Notes under the pieces: generated by a model
The model's input: only the letters and a program-made list of their open reading frames with translations
Databases searched by the model: none
What the model was told of the DNA's origin: nothing
NCBI RefSeq assembly: GCF_025602895.1
Contig: NW_026516305.1
Coordinates: 62,001 to 126,000, forward strand
DNA length: 64,000 bases
DNA from: Polychytrium aggregatum
Lineage: Eukaryota > Chytridiomycota > Chytridiomycetes > Polychytriales
Direction of reading: 5' to 3'
Shown here: positions 40,380 to 51,629 of the stretch, one piece after another
Layout: each line of letters starts with the position of its first letter
How positions within the stretch are numbered: position 1 is the stretch's first letter
Made by a program: the position numbers and the translations under genes

Positions 40380-42412
40380 ATGAACCCAAGGCCGCCTCAC
40401 AAAAAGATCACCAAGGCCGACATCTCGCCGCCGACCCCCATCGCCGTCAACCCGACTGCCTTCCGCGCCCTTGGCAAGACCCGCGACGACCACCCGCAGG
40501 TCCTGCCGCAGTCCGCATCCGACACCCAGCTGCATCTGCCGCCCCAGGGCAAGAAGGCGGGCGGCCTGCTGGCCGGCAAGGTCCACGTCTCGGCATCGGT
40601 CGTCGGCGGCCCCAACGACCCCAACCTGATCCCGCAGCCCCCACAGACCCTGCAGATGCGCAACTACGAAAGCTTTGTGCAGGCTTGCTCCGTCTTTCGG
40701 ATCCAGATCGAGGCCATGAGCAAGGCCACCGAGACCTTTGTCCGTGCCCTCGAGGAGATTGCGTCGTTTGTCCAGCCAGGTACTGGTCTGTCTGGGTCGT
40801 GTACAGGCCTGCCACCTGTTGTTCCGGCGCTGTGTCGCTCCTGATGCTCGTTGCTCGATGTCGGCGGCGGGTACTCTGCACTATCGCACTGGCAGAGACC
40901 CAAACGAGCCCCTGCTGTCAGCCCAGATTGATCCAACGGATCGGCGCTGCCTCCCCCCCCCCATGTCGATCGACTGGACAAAGGCTCTGCGGCACCTTGC
41001 GGGACAAGCTCCCGATGAACCTGTCTCATCCGCACTCTCGCCACTGACCACCGACCACTGCGCCGCCTCCGCTCCATTATCAGGAACTGTCACGGATGAG
41101 TTCCTCCTTGGCGATCTCGAATTCCTTATCGACAGCACCACCCTCATTGCCAACTCGCATCAGATCTGGGTAAGATCTGGATTCAGTCTGGTCTGCGCTC
41201 TTCTTCCCTCCCGACTTGCGGCTGACAGCTCGTTGCGGTCGACCCCGGATCTGTCCATCACTCCGTCTCTCGCTCGCCCCTCTCCTCCCGCGTCCTTCTC
41301 TCTTCTCCCCTCCACTCTCTCGTTCTCTCTGAACAATAGGCCAACACAATCCAACAGGAAGTCGAGATTCCTCTGCAAGCCGATATCGAGAAACGCAAAG
41401 AGTCTGCCAAAGTGAGCCAACGGAGTTGTCGCACCGACCGTCTGCTGTCATTGCGAGGATTGCATGAATGCGCTGCGTGCCCCGAAGGTGGCGAATGCGT
41501 TGTGCGTACCCACCCACATGCGCCTCTCCTGACAGCATTATTTTGCTCCGACATCCTGTGGCTGATGTTCCCGATGCAATGGCGCGCATGTTCGCAGAAA
41601 ATACAAGACGAAAACAAAACCAAGCTCAAGGATCTCATGGAGTCACTCAACCGAGAAACAGACTCGTCGTACAAGCAAGGAAAGAAGAAGCAGCGTGACC
41701 TGACAAGCCTACAGAATGTAATGCTGCTGTTTGGCCGCTCTCGCACTCGCAGTCGGAGGAGGAGGATCACTCTGTGCTGTCCAGGGGACACACACCCATC
41801 TGGCGCGCTGGCTCTGACAATCACACATGTATGGGTGGCGTATATCCTGTCAAAAGTCCATGAATGTTCGCATGGGTCTCGCCGAGGACATCAAGCAGCT
41901 CACAATCCAGAACCAGACCGTCCACGATAAGCTTGCACACGAGGGCATGTCCGTCGTGCTTGCCAAGTGCTCAAACGCCGTGAAAGCCGAGCTGGAAGTG
42001 TACGACACCATCAACGAGGGACTGCGAAAGGTATAGCTATGCCATGGGCCGCACGGCTGGACACAATATGCATCCATCCATCCGACTGAGGACAGGCTCG
42101 GTGCGTGGCGATTATGGGCCGAGGTTTGACCCCTTGTTGTCGGCGTCGTTCCAACAGCTCGGCGCTTACTCGGAAGGAGAGGCGCCGCTACCCGTTGGTG
42201 GTCGTATTCGGCGGCTGTCTCAGTACTCGATACGACATCAAAGTCCAATGGGTGTCTCCAAGGGTCCTCTCGCAATAGGAGCACATCCAAATCACGGCAC
42301 AGGAAACATCAAAGGGAAGGTCTTGGCAGGTGTACCCGAGGAACCGAATTGGCTCGAGCAAGGCGACTTTGACATCGAGTACATCAAGCAAGCGCTACAA
42401 CGACTCAACTGA
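40380..42412 (+). CDS. I-BAR/IMD-like coiled-coil protein
   Basis: Six exons (40380-40779, 41084-41169, 41340-41411, 41598-41717, 41857-42030, 42158-42412) join in frame to 368 aa. After a Pro-rich start, the region from YESFVQACSVFRIQIEAMSK onward is a long helical domain: ATETFVRALEEIASFVQPG, LGDLEFLIDSTTLIANSHQIW, LQADIEKRKESAKKIQDEN, KGKKKQRDL-like KQGKKKQRDLTSLQ and LAEDIKQLTIQNQTVHDKL. The pattern of a LQ..IE..K......D...Y......K block is that of IMD (I-BAR) domains of MIM/IRSp53, which bend membranes outward and bind PIP2 and small GTPases. The tail is basic and Gly-rich. The last exon might hold one more intron. The family call is moderate. Confidence 0.6.
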
Positions 42413-43529
42413 GGATTCGGTCGGTCTCGCCAGCGAACCTGTGACCCCTTCTCTGTGGCTCCCCGTCCCTCCAGAAGAATCACTTCCGCATCGCCACCTT
42501 CCTAATACTCGGCTGCCACACGGCTGCCGCTCCACAAGCTGCGGCACTCTGGATCCGACGCTCGCCCTGGCGCATGAGCGTTTGCGCTTCCCCATGACCA
42601 AACTCCATATATAGATGCCCTGCCCTGCCCTGCCTCTGCCCTCACCCCTGCTTCTTTCTGACGCCGCTCGTATTCTGCGGCATACTCGACCCACCGCGCT
42701 GCACACAGGTCGGTTCCTTCCCATCCTCCCTTTCTCCTCCTCGTTCGTCTCCTTCCCCGCCCAATATAGACTGTGCAGCAATGGACGCCTCTTCTATTTG
42801 CTTCCTCATAAGTCCTTCCTTCCCTCGGTTCATTTTCATTCGATTTTCCTATCTTTCACTTTCCTTTCTTGGTTTTTGTTGCCTGCGGTCGACTTTCATG
42901 CTCGGACGAGCGTGGCAAGACCTGGGCTCCCTCAGTGCCCTCTTGAATTCTGCCGACGGCTCTTGGACCGTATTTTGAAGGGGAAACAAACCTGGGCCAG
43001 GCTGCCTCCCCCTTTGATCGTTCTCTTTCGCTTCGGTCGCTCCTCCTCCTCCTCCTACAAAATGGCATCCACAATAAAAAAGGTTATTATTTGTCCAAAC
43101 ACCAAGGCCGTCATGCTTTGACTGTGCATGTCTTGGCGAGCTCGACAGCGGCGACTGACGGTGCAACGCGACTGCATCTGGATGAGACTACATCTGGATG
43201 AGACGCTGATTCGTAGACATTGACCGCTTATCACAGCTTGCAATCTTGCCTTCTGGGTGCCCTGTTCACTTGTGGAATGACAGCACAAACGTCCGGCTCT
43301 GTTCCAGGAGATCGCAATCGGTAATTCCCATCCCCAAGGTAGTCCAAATCTCCTGAGGGTTCACAAAGTGGATCGTCAAGACCAACTCGGACCACATGCA
43401 CATGCAAATGGAGATCCGCACGGGCCCTTCTTCTTCTTCCAAGCACTCTATATTGAGCTCTGACGATACAGCCAAACACGTCCTTGGGATCGATTAGCGG
43501 TGGAGCAGTCGGCGATACTAACCCGCGAT
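42413..43529. other. Convergent 3' region with a possible small minus-strand exon
   Basis: Lies between I-BAR-like and SKA1 3' ends. On minus at 43475-43266 a 69-codon frame (AVSSELNIECLEEEEG ... LLEQSRTFVLSFHK) has coding-like composition but no ATG; a GTCAG|AG acceptor at its start suggests a terminal exon of an unrecognised gene overlapping the SKA1 3' end. A C/T-rich stretch at 42640-43060 is otherwise featureless. Confidence 0.3.
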
Positions 43530-44748
43530 TCAGATCAGCACCACATAGCGGGTGTGCCCTCCACCGCGGACCTCCTTGACGTAGCCCAAGTGTCGCAGGC
43601 TGGCCAGCAGACTCCGGCCCAACGGATCGAGCCGGAACCCGCACCCCGACCAGTTCTCACGCAGATCCTTCTCGGTCAGGAACACCTTGCCCTTGAGCTC
43701 CTCGGTCACCAGCTGTTTGTGCTCCCAGAATCGGTCTCGCTGCTCCTTTGTCATTTGCCCCTGCGGAAGGCGCACCATGGTCTGCTTTTCGATGATGGCC
43801 TTATTGAATTCAGTGATGGCATCGTTGAGCTTGTCGCGGGTAAACCGATTCACTGAGGGAATGTCGAGCGAGGAGACGATCGAGGCATGGGATGAGTCAA
43901 CCGATAGGCGGCACCAGCGATAATCGAGGAACCGGCACAAAATGGACATCGATGGGCAACAGAATGCAGTGGAAAGTCCCACTCATGACAATATGCGCTG
44001 GGTCCTTGGGTGAGCTGCAGCTGAAAGCTGAGTCCATGAGGAGCTTCGCTTAGGGCTGCAGATTGATCCGGTGGTCCGATCTGGCTCCCTGGGCAGCGCA
44101 AGAAACTACAACAGCGATACGTACCGACGTATTTCGGTATTCCCTGGAACTGGAGATGAGGAGGATCGATGTGAGTTGGTGCTGATGCCATGATCGACGC
44201 TGCGATCTGATGGGCTGCAGGCGCCGTCTGGCGGCTCAGCTCACCTCGGCAACGGTGATCGGCGGTAGCTGCGGCGGGCCCTTGCTGGTTTTTTTCACCG
44301 CTTGGGCGGATGATGCTTTGTCCTGGTCGGGTGAAGTGGGTTCGTCCTGGCCAGAGCTGGTTCCAGAGGGACCCATGTGGTCGATGGCAAAACGAAGCTG
44401 CGGTGCCGAAGCCATCCTGGGCAGGGTTGACCGGGCCGAGATCGTGGGAGCCGCCGGAGCCGCCGGCAGGTGTCGGGGCATGTTTGCGAGCATGTGTTCC
44501 AAAACCAGATTCTGATCGTCAAGCTCCTGGAGCATCCTGAGGCCCTCGGTCTGAAGCAGGCGCTTCTCCTCGGTGAGGAGCACGAAGGTGGCCTCGATGT
44601 TCTTCTCGAGCTCGGCCATCAGGAGCGAGAGCTGTGTCTGGGAGCTGCGGATCGAGCCGGTGGGCACCAGGGGCTCGGGTGTCCGCAGCAGCGAGAGCTG
44701 CTTGAGCTCGTTGATGCGGGTGCAGAAGGAGTTGAGGAGATCGTCCAT
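43530..44748 (-). CDS. SKA1: Spindle and kinetochore-associated protein 1 (SKA1)
   Basis: Three exons (44748-44245, 44149-44125, 43852-43530) join in frame to 283 aa. The N-terminal half is a coiled coil starting MDDLLNSFCTRINELKQLSL, with LSLLMAELEKNIEATFVLL. The second exon is only 25 nt and encodes FQGIPKYV. The C-terminal winged-helix microtubule-binding domain follows: NRFTRDKLNDAITEFNKAI, KQTMVRLPQG, VFLTEKDLRENWSG, LLASLRHLGYVKEVRGGGHT and RYVVLI. The RGGG-x-TRYV ending and the GIPxYxxxRxT start match animal SKA1. SKA1 with SKA2 and SKA3 couples kinetochores to dynamic microtubule ends, a task done by the DASH/Dam1 complex in most studied fungi. Confidence 0.88.
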
Positions 44749-46083
44749 GGCCGATGCGGGAGAGGGAGAGGGAGTGAAGCGCGGCGACTGGCCTCGGCCC
44801 TCCTGAAGTGTGCACCACACGACAACCCGCCAGAGCAGCTGAGAAGACCGCCCTTGCTCTCGGGATCTGTTGCCCACGGAAGGCGACTGACTGACTGACT
44901 GCTGTTTCAGCGGAGCGCACGAAGAGCGAACAGCCGGGCTGCATGGGACCATGTTGAATGCGACACCACCGGGAACGGCTGCGGCGGCCATCACAGTACA
45001 GCTACAGCAACAGCACAATGGGGTCGCTCCCAACCAGCGACGCCCGGCCTTGGGGGTCGTCGTCTCGCTTCGTCCGGCCAGCGTCACCCGTCGCGATCCC
45101 CGTTGCTGGTCCCGTTGCTGGAGGTGGCGAGAGGACGAACCAATCGTCCGGATGGGCTTGAAAGTACTTTCGGCTGGGAGGCGCTGCACCAATCCGCCGT
45201 TGGGGGGGGGGCTGCAAGAGTGTCCGGTGGGTGCAAATGTCAGACGGGCTGAGCCAGAGGGTCAGTCGGCCGGTGGGCATTCGGCTGGCCGGAAGGTCGC
45301 CCGACCGGAGGCAGCATCCGTCGCAGCAGGCCAGAGAGTCGCCCGCATGCTCGGCGATGGATGCTTGCGGGCCACGCTGCGTGCTGGGAAGCAGACCAGG
45401 CTGCTGGTTTGTCGAAGGATCCGAGTCTCCGACGATTTGAAAACGAACCACAGCCAGAAACAAGGGAGGCGATTGCGTCTTGGCGACTGCTCGCCCCACG
45501 GCATGCACAGGGCTGCTACGCTGGGCTGCTGCACTGGGGGGCGCTCGCGGACCAGCTGCATCCCGACAAAGAGCGACTGCAGCCTCGATGCCAAGGGCCG
45601 AAGCCGACTCGCAGCTTGAATCGCAGTGCTTGCGATTGGATGCTCTACTTAGATGCTCTACTTGCAGTTGGATGCTTTATATGCAGTTGGATGCTTTATA
45701 TGCAGTTGCAGTCTAATAACCCACTTGCATTCCCAAGCACTCATTCTACATTCCCAAGCACTCGTCCTGCATTCCCAAGCACTCATTCTACATTCCCAAG
45801 CACTCCATCCGAGCCACTGCCCCTCTTTCAAATCCACATCCCGAGAACCCATCGCACCATTCCACCGCACCTTTGCTGGCAGGATCATCGCTGCCGCGCG
45901 CGGAGGCGTGACTGGCTGCGGCCGCGTGGCTCCACTCGGCGGTGCCCAGGTGACCTTGGCGACGTTCATGGCATATAAGCTGTCCGCTTGCCCCCCTCCT
46001 CAACCTTGCTCTGCGCTCCCCCCCTCGTCGCAACCTTGCCCTTCTTCGCCTCGTCTGCTTCTGCTCTATCGCAGCCTCCCTCC
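44749..46083. other. Divergent intergenic region with 21-bp repeats
   Basis: Between SKA1 and the unknown protein gene. Contains two copies of GGATGCTTTATATGCAGTT (45670-45707) and a 21-bp CATTCCCAAGCACTC-type unit repeated four times (45728-45811). A TATAA at 45974-45978 lies 106 bp before the next ATG. Frames on plus (44951-45619) are not convincing. Confidence 0.45.
45728..45811. repeat. 21-bp tandem repeat, 4 copies
   Basis: Unit CATTCCCAAGCACTCATTCTA. Copies one and three are nearly identical; two and four share the CATTCCCAAGCACTC core and diverge at the end. Confidence 0.85.
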
Positions 46084-46683
46084 ATGTTCGCCGTCAAACC
46101 TCCATCCGAGCCGTGCCCCGAATGCAACGGCTCCGGCTATCTGCAGCACGGAGAACTGCCCTGTCTCCGCTGTCCTGGCCCGTCGCTTTCCCACCACCTG
46201 CCCACGCCTGTCTCGCGCCGGTTCAGCACCTTCGAGCCCTCGCTGGTCTCGTTCCAGGCCAACTTTGTCCACTCCATAGACTCGCTACTGACGCTGCGGG
46301 ACCGCCCCAGCTCCAACCCAGATTCCGATTCAGACTCGGACTCGGACTCGGATGACTGGACACTTGCCCCGCCAGACGATCTCAACCCATCTCTGTTCCA
46401 TGTCGCCGACCCTCCTCCGCCAAAGTCACTTGGCCGGCGGTCCTCCAAGGCCATTGCGTCGTCCTCCCGTCGCCGCAAGCATGCTGACCGCTCCGTGCGG
46501 CTGCCACTCGATTCTCACCAGACTGCCCACTACTCGCCCAAGAAGCATCTCTCGGAGCCCATTCTGTCCCTTGCTTCGGCTTGGAGAGACGCTGGCTCGC
46601 TGCTGGGATCCCTAAGCTCCTCCCGCGCCAGCAACAGTCTTGGCGTCGAGGCCGTCGCCGGGACTTTCGAAAAGCCCAGCTAA
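46084..46683 (+). CDS. Protein of unknown function with a CxxCxGxG zinc motif
   Basis: Single exon, 199 aa, starting MFAVKPPSEPCPECNGSGYL. The first 30 residues hold two Cys pairs, CPECNGSGYL and LPCLRCPG, like one repeat of a DnaJ-type zinc finger, but no J domain is present. The rest is Ser/Pro-rich with an Asp-Ser alternating run (DSDSDSDSDSDD, a likely CK2 target) and basic patches (SSRRRKHADR). No TM or signal. A TATAA lies 106 bp upstream. Function unknown; the zinc motif is the only clue. Confidence 0.55.
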   Translation: MFAVKPPSEPCPECNGSGYLQHGELPCLRCPGPSLSHHLPTPVSRRFSTFEPSLVSFQANFVHSIDSLLTLRDRPSSNPDSDSDSDSDSDDWTLAPPDDLNPSLFHVADPPPPKSLGRRSSKAIASSSRRRKHADRSVRLPLDSHQTAHYSPKKHLSEPILSLASAWRDAGSLLGSLSSSRASNSLGVEAVAGTFEKPS

Positions 46684-47555
46684 GCCCGGACAGCAACCGT
46701 CGCCCAGTGCTTTTGCCACTCGCCATTCCCTTCTGCCCTGTTCCCGGTTCCGATCGTTCACTGTGCTTTCAACGTCCCGTCAGCTCGTTTCGCCATCAGC
46801 ATCCGCCACTTCAAAGCAAAGTACCGGCATATCCCGGTCTCCAGCAACATAAGGCCCTACGCACACATCCACATGCCCACACAGTCGCTCGCCCTCGTGT
46901 TTCCCATTCGATCTCATGACCTCGATGCCTCAGCTCCGGCAAAGCCATTTCAGCAAGTGTCCGCTCACCGGTTGCAGTCCTGCTCGGCGCGGACGGTGCA
47001 AGTCGGTTGATTTGCACTGTCCGGAAGGCGCTTCGCCGATCATGCGGCTGTGTCGGTGTCCACCAGAGCGGCTGCACCCCCATGGCCTTCTGGAAGGTTC
47101 GAGAGTCTGCTGCGCGTCGCAGCATGCCCACAATCCACTTTGCCGCTGCCCAAGATCCCGACTATCACTATCAATTCCCAATTCCCAATTCCCAATTCCC
47201 AATTCCCAATTCCCACGCCTTGCACTTCGTCGTTCGCTTCAACACTCCTCTGATCCTCGTTCTCTTCACAACCCCCGTGGCACTGCTCCGTCGCATAGCA
47301 TAGCGCACTGGCGTTCGCAGCCTCTCTCTGTTTCTTGTCCATCCTGTTTATATTCTCTTTCACTGCATCTCGTCGCTTTCCCTCTTCGCCGATCCCGCCG
47401 AGAACTCTCCACGCGTTTACTGTTCGATCCTTCTTTGATATGTGCTCCTTGTTTGCAGCGCTATGGTCTGAACCATCGTCCACATGCCGGCGCATTTGCA
47501 CTCGATCCATTTTTGTGATGAAATAAAGATGACACGGATTATGAAATGAGATATG
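46684..47555 (+). other. Intergenic with AATTCCC heptamer repeat
   Basis: Contains about six copies of AATTCCC at 47173-47215. Frames through it encode repeated PNSQFPI and are repeat artefacts. No gene is recognised. Confidence 0.45.
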
Positions 47556-47559
47556 CAGA

Positions 47560-47830
47560 CCCGCCAAAGAGCAAACAGCCATGGTTGCGAGCAGTGGTTG
47601 GTGGCCCGTGCATTGCTTTTCTCATGGCTCTGAATGTACCTTCCATTCAATGCTGCAATCCCGGCTGCATCTCAGCGTGGAATCGCGATGCCAATTCGGC
47701 GCGCAACATGATCACTCTGCGCAGGGCGATTGTGGGAACCCGGTGTCTTCACTCAGAGGCCGCCGAGACAATCCGTTTGATTTCATATGGCCTGTTGGAC
47801 GCAGCCTGTCTCATACCTCGCTGCCGAACC
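47560..47830 (+). pseudogene. Fanzor C-terminal fragment (third copy)
   Basis: A frame reads QCCNPGCISAWNRDANSARN followed by MITLRRAIVGT: the second zinc knuckle C-x-x-x-C variant and the RuvC-III W-N-R-D-x-N-x-A-R-N block. DNA similarity to the second copy runs from GTGGAATCGCGA through GCGCGCAACATGATCAC to TCTTCACTC and on past the coding part. The first zinc knuckle is missing and I find no terminal repeat nearby, so it is an old, end-less fragment. Confidence 0.65.
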
Positions 47831-48064
47831 CCAAATTGGCTGCATCCCGCTTGATCCTGAGGCAGGTTCGGCACTCTTTCGTTGGAGCACGCCATCCGTC
47901 CCCGCGTGGCTCGAGCCGCGGTTCCATCCGCGCGCCGCCTTGCCTTTTCTTTGCGAGATTCTGCTTTGCCCTGGCTCTGCCAAGATCCCCGACGCAGCCA
48001 ACACCCGACGAGAAACCGCATCGGTCACTTCAACACCATGAGTCGGTATCCGCGAGTGCTGTGC

Positions 48065-51000
48065 ATGTTTAATCGTGAGCCCCATGCTCTGTATGGCCGT
48101 TGCTGTTCAAGCCTGTGCCCGTTGGCAGCGATCACCATATGCGTTTCCTCAGCGACCATGTCTCGATCGCTGTCCCGATCATCGTTTTGATTTCTGTGCC
48201 GGCCTTTCCTCCTTCGCAGGCGCACCATTCAGCTTCAATTCAACAAACCCATCGGGTGGATCAGGTAACCGACAAAGCATCCTATAGCTCGGGCCATCCT
48301 TAATCTCTTCCGTATCTCTGACTTTGCCCTGGTCCTGGCTGGCCAGCCGGTCCGGATCCACACTACGGCATTCCTCGCCATGGGCAACCCTGATCTTTTT
48401 TTGCTCAAACTGCGTTTTGTCCTCACGCTCCCAATGGAACGGTGCATTCCTGACCCCCCCCCGATTCTGGTCGGCTTTAGGTGCTCCCTCGGGCTTCGGA
48501 TCGGGCGCCGGCACTGGATCTGCCTCCACTTTCAACTTCGGAGGCTCAGGCACTGGGACTCAGGGCTCTGCGACTGGCGCCTTTGGCTTTGGTGCCGCTT
48601 CTGGGACTTCGGGATTCGGAAGCGCCACGCTCCCTGCATTCGGAAGTACAACAGCTCCTGCGTTCGGAAGTACCACGGCTCCTGCGTTCGGAAGTGGTGC
48701 TCCTGCTGCAGCTCCTGCATTTGGGAGCAGTACCGCCACCACAGCTCCTGCGTTCGGCAGCAGTGCAGCTGCAGCTCCCGCGTTCGGAAGCGGTGCTGCT
48801 GCTTCATCCCTTGGTTTCGGTGCTGCACCTTCGACGTCGGCCACGACGGCTCCCGCGGTTGGTGCTTTTAGTGCACCCGCTGGCGGCTCGATCTTTGGAG
48901 CTTCCACAGCACCAGCACCAGCTGCAACCGGATTTGGTGCGGCAGCAGCGCCGACCTCGAAAGGTCTGTCCTTTGGAGCGGCGGCACCTGGTACTGGATC
49001 TGCCTTTGGTGGATTTGGCCAACCGGCTGCCACAACGACTACAGCGCCAGCGGCCGGGCCCACAGCCGCTCCGACCGGCTTTGCGCTCGGTGGTGCTGCC
49101 GCCGGATCTTCGTCGGGCAGCGCTTTCACAGGCGGCTTTGGTGCCGCACTCGGCGGCGCCTCGAACACCACTTTTGGATCAACTACCACCACCACGTCAG
49201 CCGCTGCCCCGAGTTCGTTGCCATCCTTTAGCGGCATATCCTTTGGGGCTTCGACCACGCCTGCCCCTTCGACAACTGCCGCCCCGTTGACCGGCTTATT
49301 CGGAGCCGCTGCTTCTTCGACAACTGCCGCCACAACCACTGCCGCAGCTCCCTCCAGCTTGCCCGCCTTTGGCTCCGCTACAACGGCCGGGGCACTGTTT
49401 GGAGGCATTAAGCCCTCGGCCAACCCATCAACCACAAAGCCTGCAGTGCCAGCAGCAACGTCACCCTTCGCTTTCCCTGCGGCTTCTTCGGCAGCCGCTG
49501 TAACTGCCGCTCCAGCTACCACAGCCGCAACTGCCCCAGCGCCAGCGCCGGTCGGCGGATTTGGCTTCAACTCGCCAGTGACTACAACCAAGCCAACCGC
49601 AGCGTGAGTGGTTGTCCCGCAACCAGATCGGGCCAGATTGGACGAGACCTGATTGGACTTGATTAGACTGGACTAGATTGGACTTTGATTGGGTTGGGCC
49701 AGACTTGATCGGATAGGATTGTATTAAACTGGATGCAGACTCTCTTTTGTTCCTGACACAAGCTTTGATTGTTTCCGCCACACAGTGCAACACCGGGACC
49801 GCTGCAACTTTCGGATCTGACGAGTAAGTCGACCGCCGATCGTCATGCTTGCTGGAGCAGTGTCCCGAGTTCCCTCAGTGCCCTGCTGACATCGGCTCCT
49901 CTATGACTCCGCAGCAACCAAGCCATCGCCTCTCTTTGGTGCTAAAGCAGCAACCACGACCGCCCCGTCGGCTATAGCCACAACTACTGCAGCTACTGCA
50001 GCTGCGACTGCAGCCACGGCCCTGTCATTCGCCTCTGCTGTGCCGACGACCAGCTCCGCTGCCGCCAACACCACTGCCCCTACTGTCGCACCGAACGTAC
50101 CCAACCTCGCCAACCTGAAAAATAAGACCCTCGAGGACATTCTCTCCGACTGGGCCAGTAAGCTGGACGTCTGCACTCGAGAGTTCCACAAGAAGGCCGT
50201 AGAAGTCGCCATCCTGGACAGAAAGCTCATCGAGAACGGCTACCAGGTGCGCTGGCCGCCGGGCGTGTGTTTGCAGATCCTGCCTTGGAGCGTGGTGTGG
50301 ACCAAGACAGTGTTCGAACATGATCCCCCCCCCTTGAACGGCCACATCAGGCGTCCCTCAACCAGCAAGCGCTGTTGCGGCTGTCCAACTTATCACTGCG
50401 TGTATTGTATCTGTTGACAGATTAATCGCCTGCACGACGAAGTCAAGAACGCCTCGGATCTGCAGGCCAAGATCAACCAGAGCCTGGATGCTATGGAGAG
50501 CCAGCAGACCGACCTCACCAAGATCCTTGAAAAATACGAGAGCGAGCTCGTTGGCATACTGGACGGGGATAGCAGTGCTCAGGCCAAGTAAGTTGCTCAC
50601 TCAGAAAGGACATATGGAGGCGCTGTTAGCTGGATCCAGAGAAATGTGCTCGCATGGGTGTGCTGTACCGAATGGATGTTTTGCGAGCGGCTGAGTGCCG
50701 ATGGATGCAGATATGCACTGCGCTGGCATGTGGCCGAGATCGGCGGGCTGTTGCCAGGATAGGCAACCATGAGACTGAAGAGCACATGAGTGTGTTGGCG
50801 GAAGCTGCTTTGCGCAGCTTGGCCGTGTTCGAATCGCTCCACTTACCCTCTGTCTCGGCCGGGCGACGCAGAAACACGCCTGCAGATGAGGAGCGAGACA
50901 AGGCATACATGCTCGCGGAAAAGCTCAGCAAGGACATGGATGTCCTGGAGCAGCAACTGGGCTCCATGATCGACGACCTCAACACGCGCACCCAAGGCGA

Positions 51001-51247
51001 CGAAAGCGAATCGACGATCCATCAGATCACGCGCGTGCTGAACCACCATCTGTCTGCGCTGCAGTGGCTTGAGCAGAGCACCAACGAAGTTGCCCACAAG
51101 ATGGACCAGCTCTCACTGCGGGCCAGCAGCGCCCGCGAAGGTGCCAACCGGCTTCACAGCTTGGGCGGTAACCAGGGCACTGCCGCCTTCTCGCCAGGCA
51201 ACTCGATCGGCACCAGCCTCGGATTCGGCAGCAGCTGGAGACAGTGA
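48065..51247 (+). CDS. NSP1: FG-nucleoporin NSP1/NUP62
   Basis: Seven exons (48065-48074, 48220-48264, 48481-49603, 49786-49823, 49915-50246, 50421-50587, 50872-51247) join in frame to 696 aa. Exon 1 is 10 nt (MFN plus one base). The N-terminal 430 residues are an FG domain rich in Ala/Thr/Ser/Gly (PAFGSTTAPAFGS, SGFGSGAGTG, PTGFALGGAA). The C-terminal coiled-coil domain starts LANLKNKTLEDILSDWASKL and runs through TREFHKKAVEVAILDRKLIE, QAKINQSLDAMESQQTDLTK and EERDKAYMLAEKLSKDMDVL, as in Nsp1/Nup62. It forms the central-channel trimer with Nup57/Nup49 and also the Nup82 complex. Short exons 1, 2 and 4 are supported by phase. AATAAA lies at 51294-51299. It is convergent with RAD7. Confidence 0.88.
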
Positions 51248-51629
51248 GCGACAGGGCCGAGATATCCCAGCCAGGAATGTGGCCGTCCCGCGAAATAAAA
51301 GCATATGTAGCTTGACTATTGGCCAGCTGCCCGAGTATCGTTGGCAGTGCGAAACCGCAGACATGGCCTCAGGCGAGCGAGCCTGGCGACCAACAACAGC
51401 TTCCTCAAGACACCCCCCCTCTGGGAATGCTGGACTTGAATCTGGAGCTGCGAGTGCTGGACGCACCCAGTGCCCAGCCGGCGCATTGATATTCGAACGA
51501 TGGCAACAACCCAGACGACGGACAGACACCCGCAACGCCTGCCGAACCCCTCTGACACGGACAAGAACAAGAACAAGAGCAAGAACAAGAACAAGAGCAG
51601 CAGCGACAATAAGACCAGTGCCGCCCCAC
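51248..51629 (+). other. Convergent 3' region, NSP1 / RAD7
   Basis: Holds a likely NSP1 polyadenylation signal AATAAA at 51294-51299 and an AACAAG hexamer microsatellite at about 51561-51597 lying beyond the RAD7 stop. Confidence 0.5.

Noticed and set aside
48560-49591. 343-aa open frame on minus, Ala/Val/Pro-rich
   Set aside because: Mirror image of the NSP1 FG-repeat exon; repeats keep all frames open.
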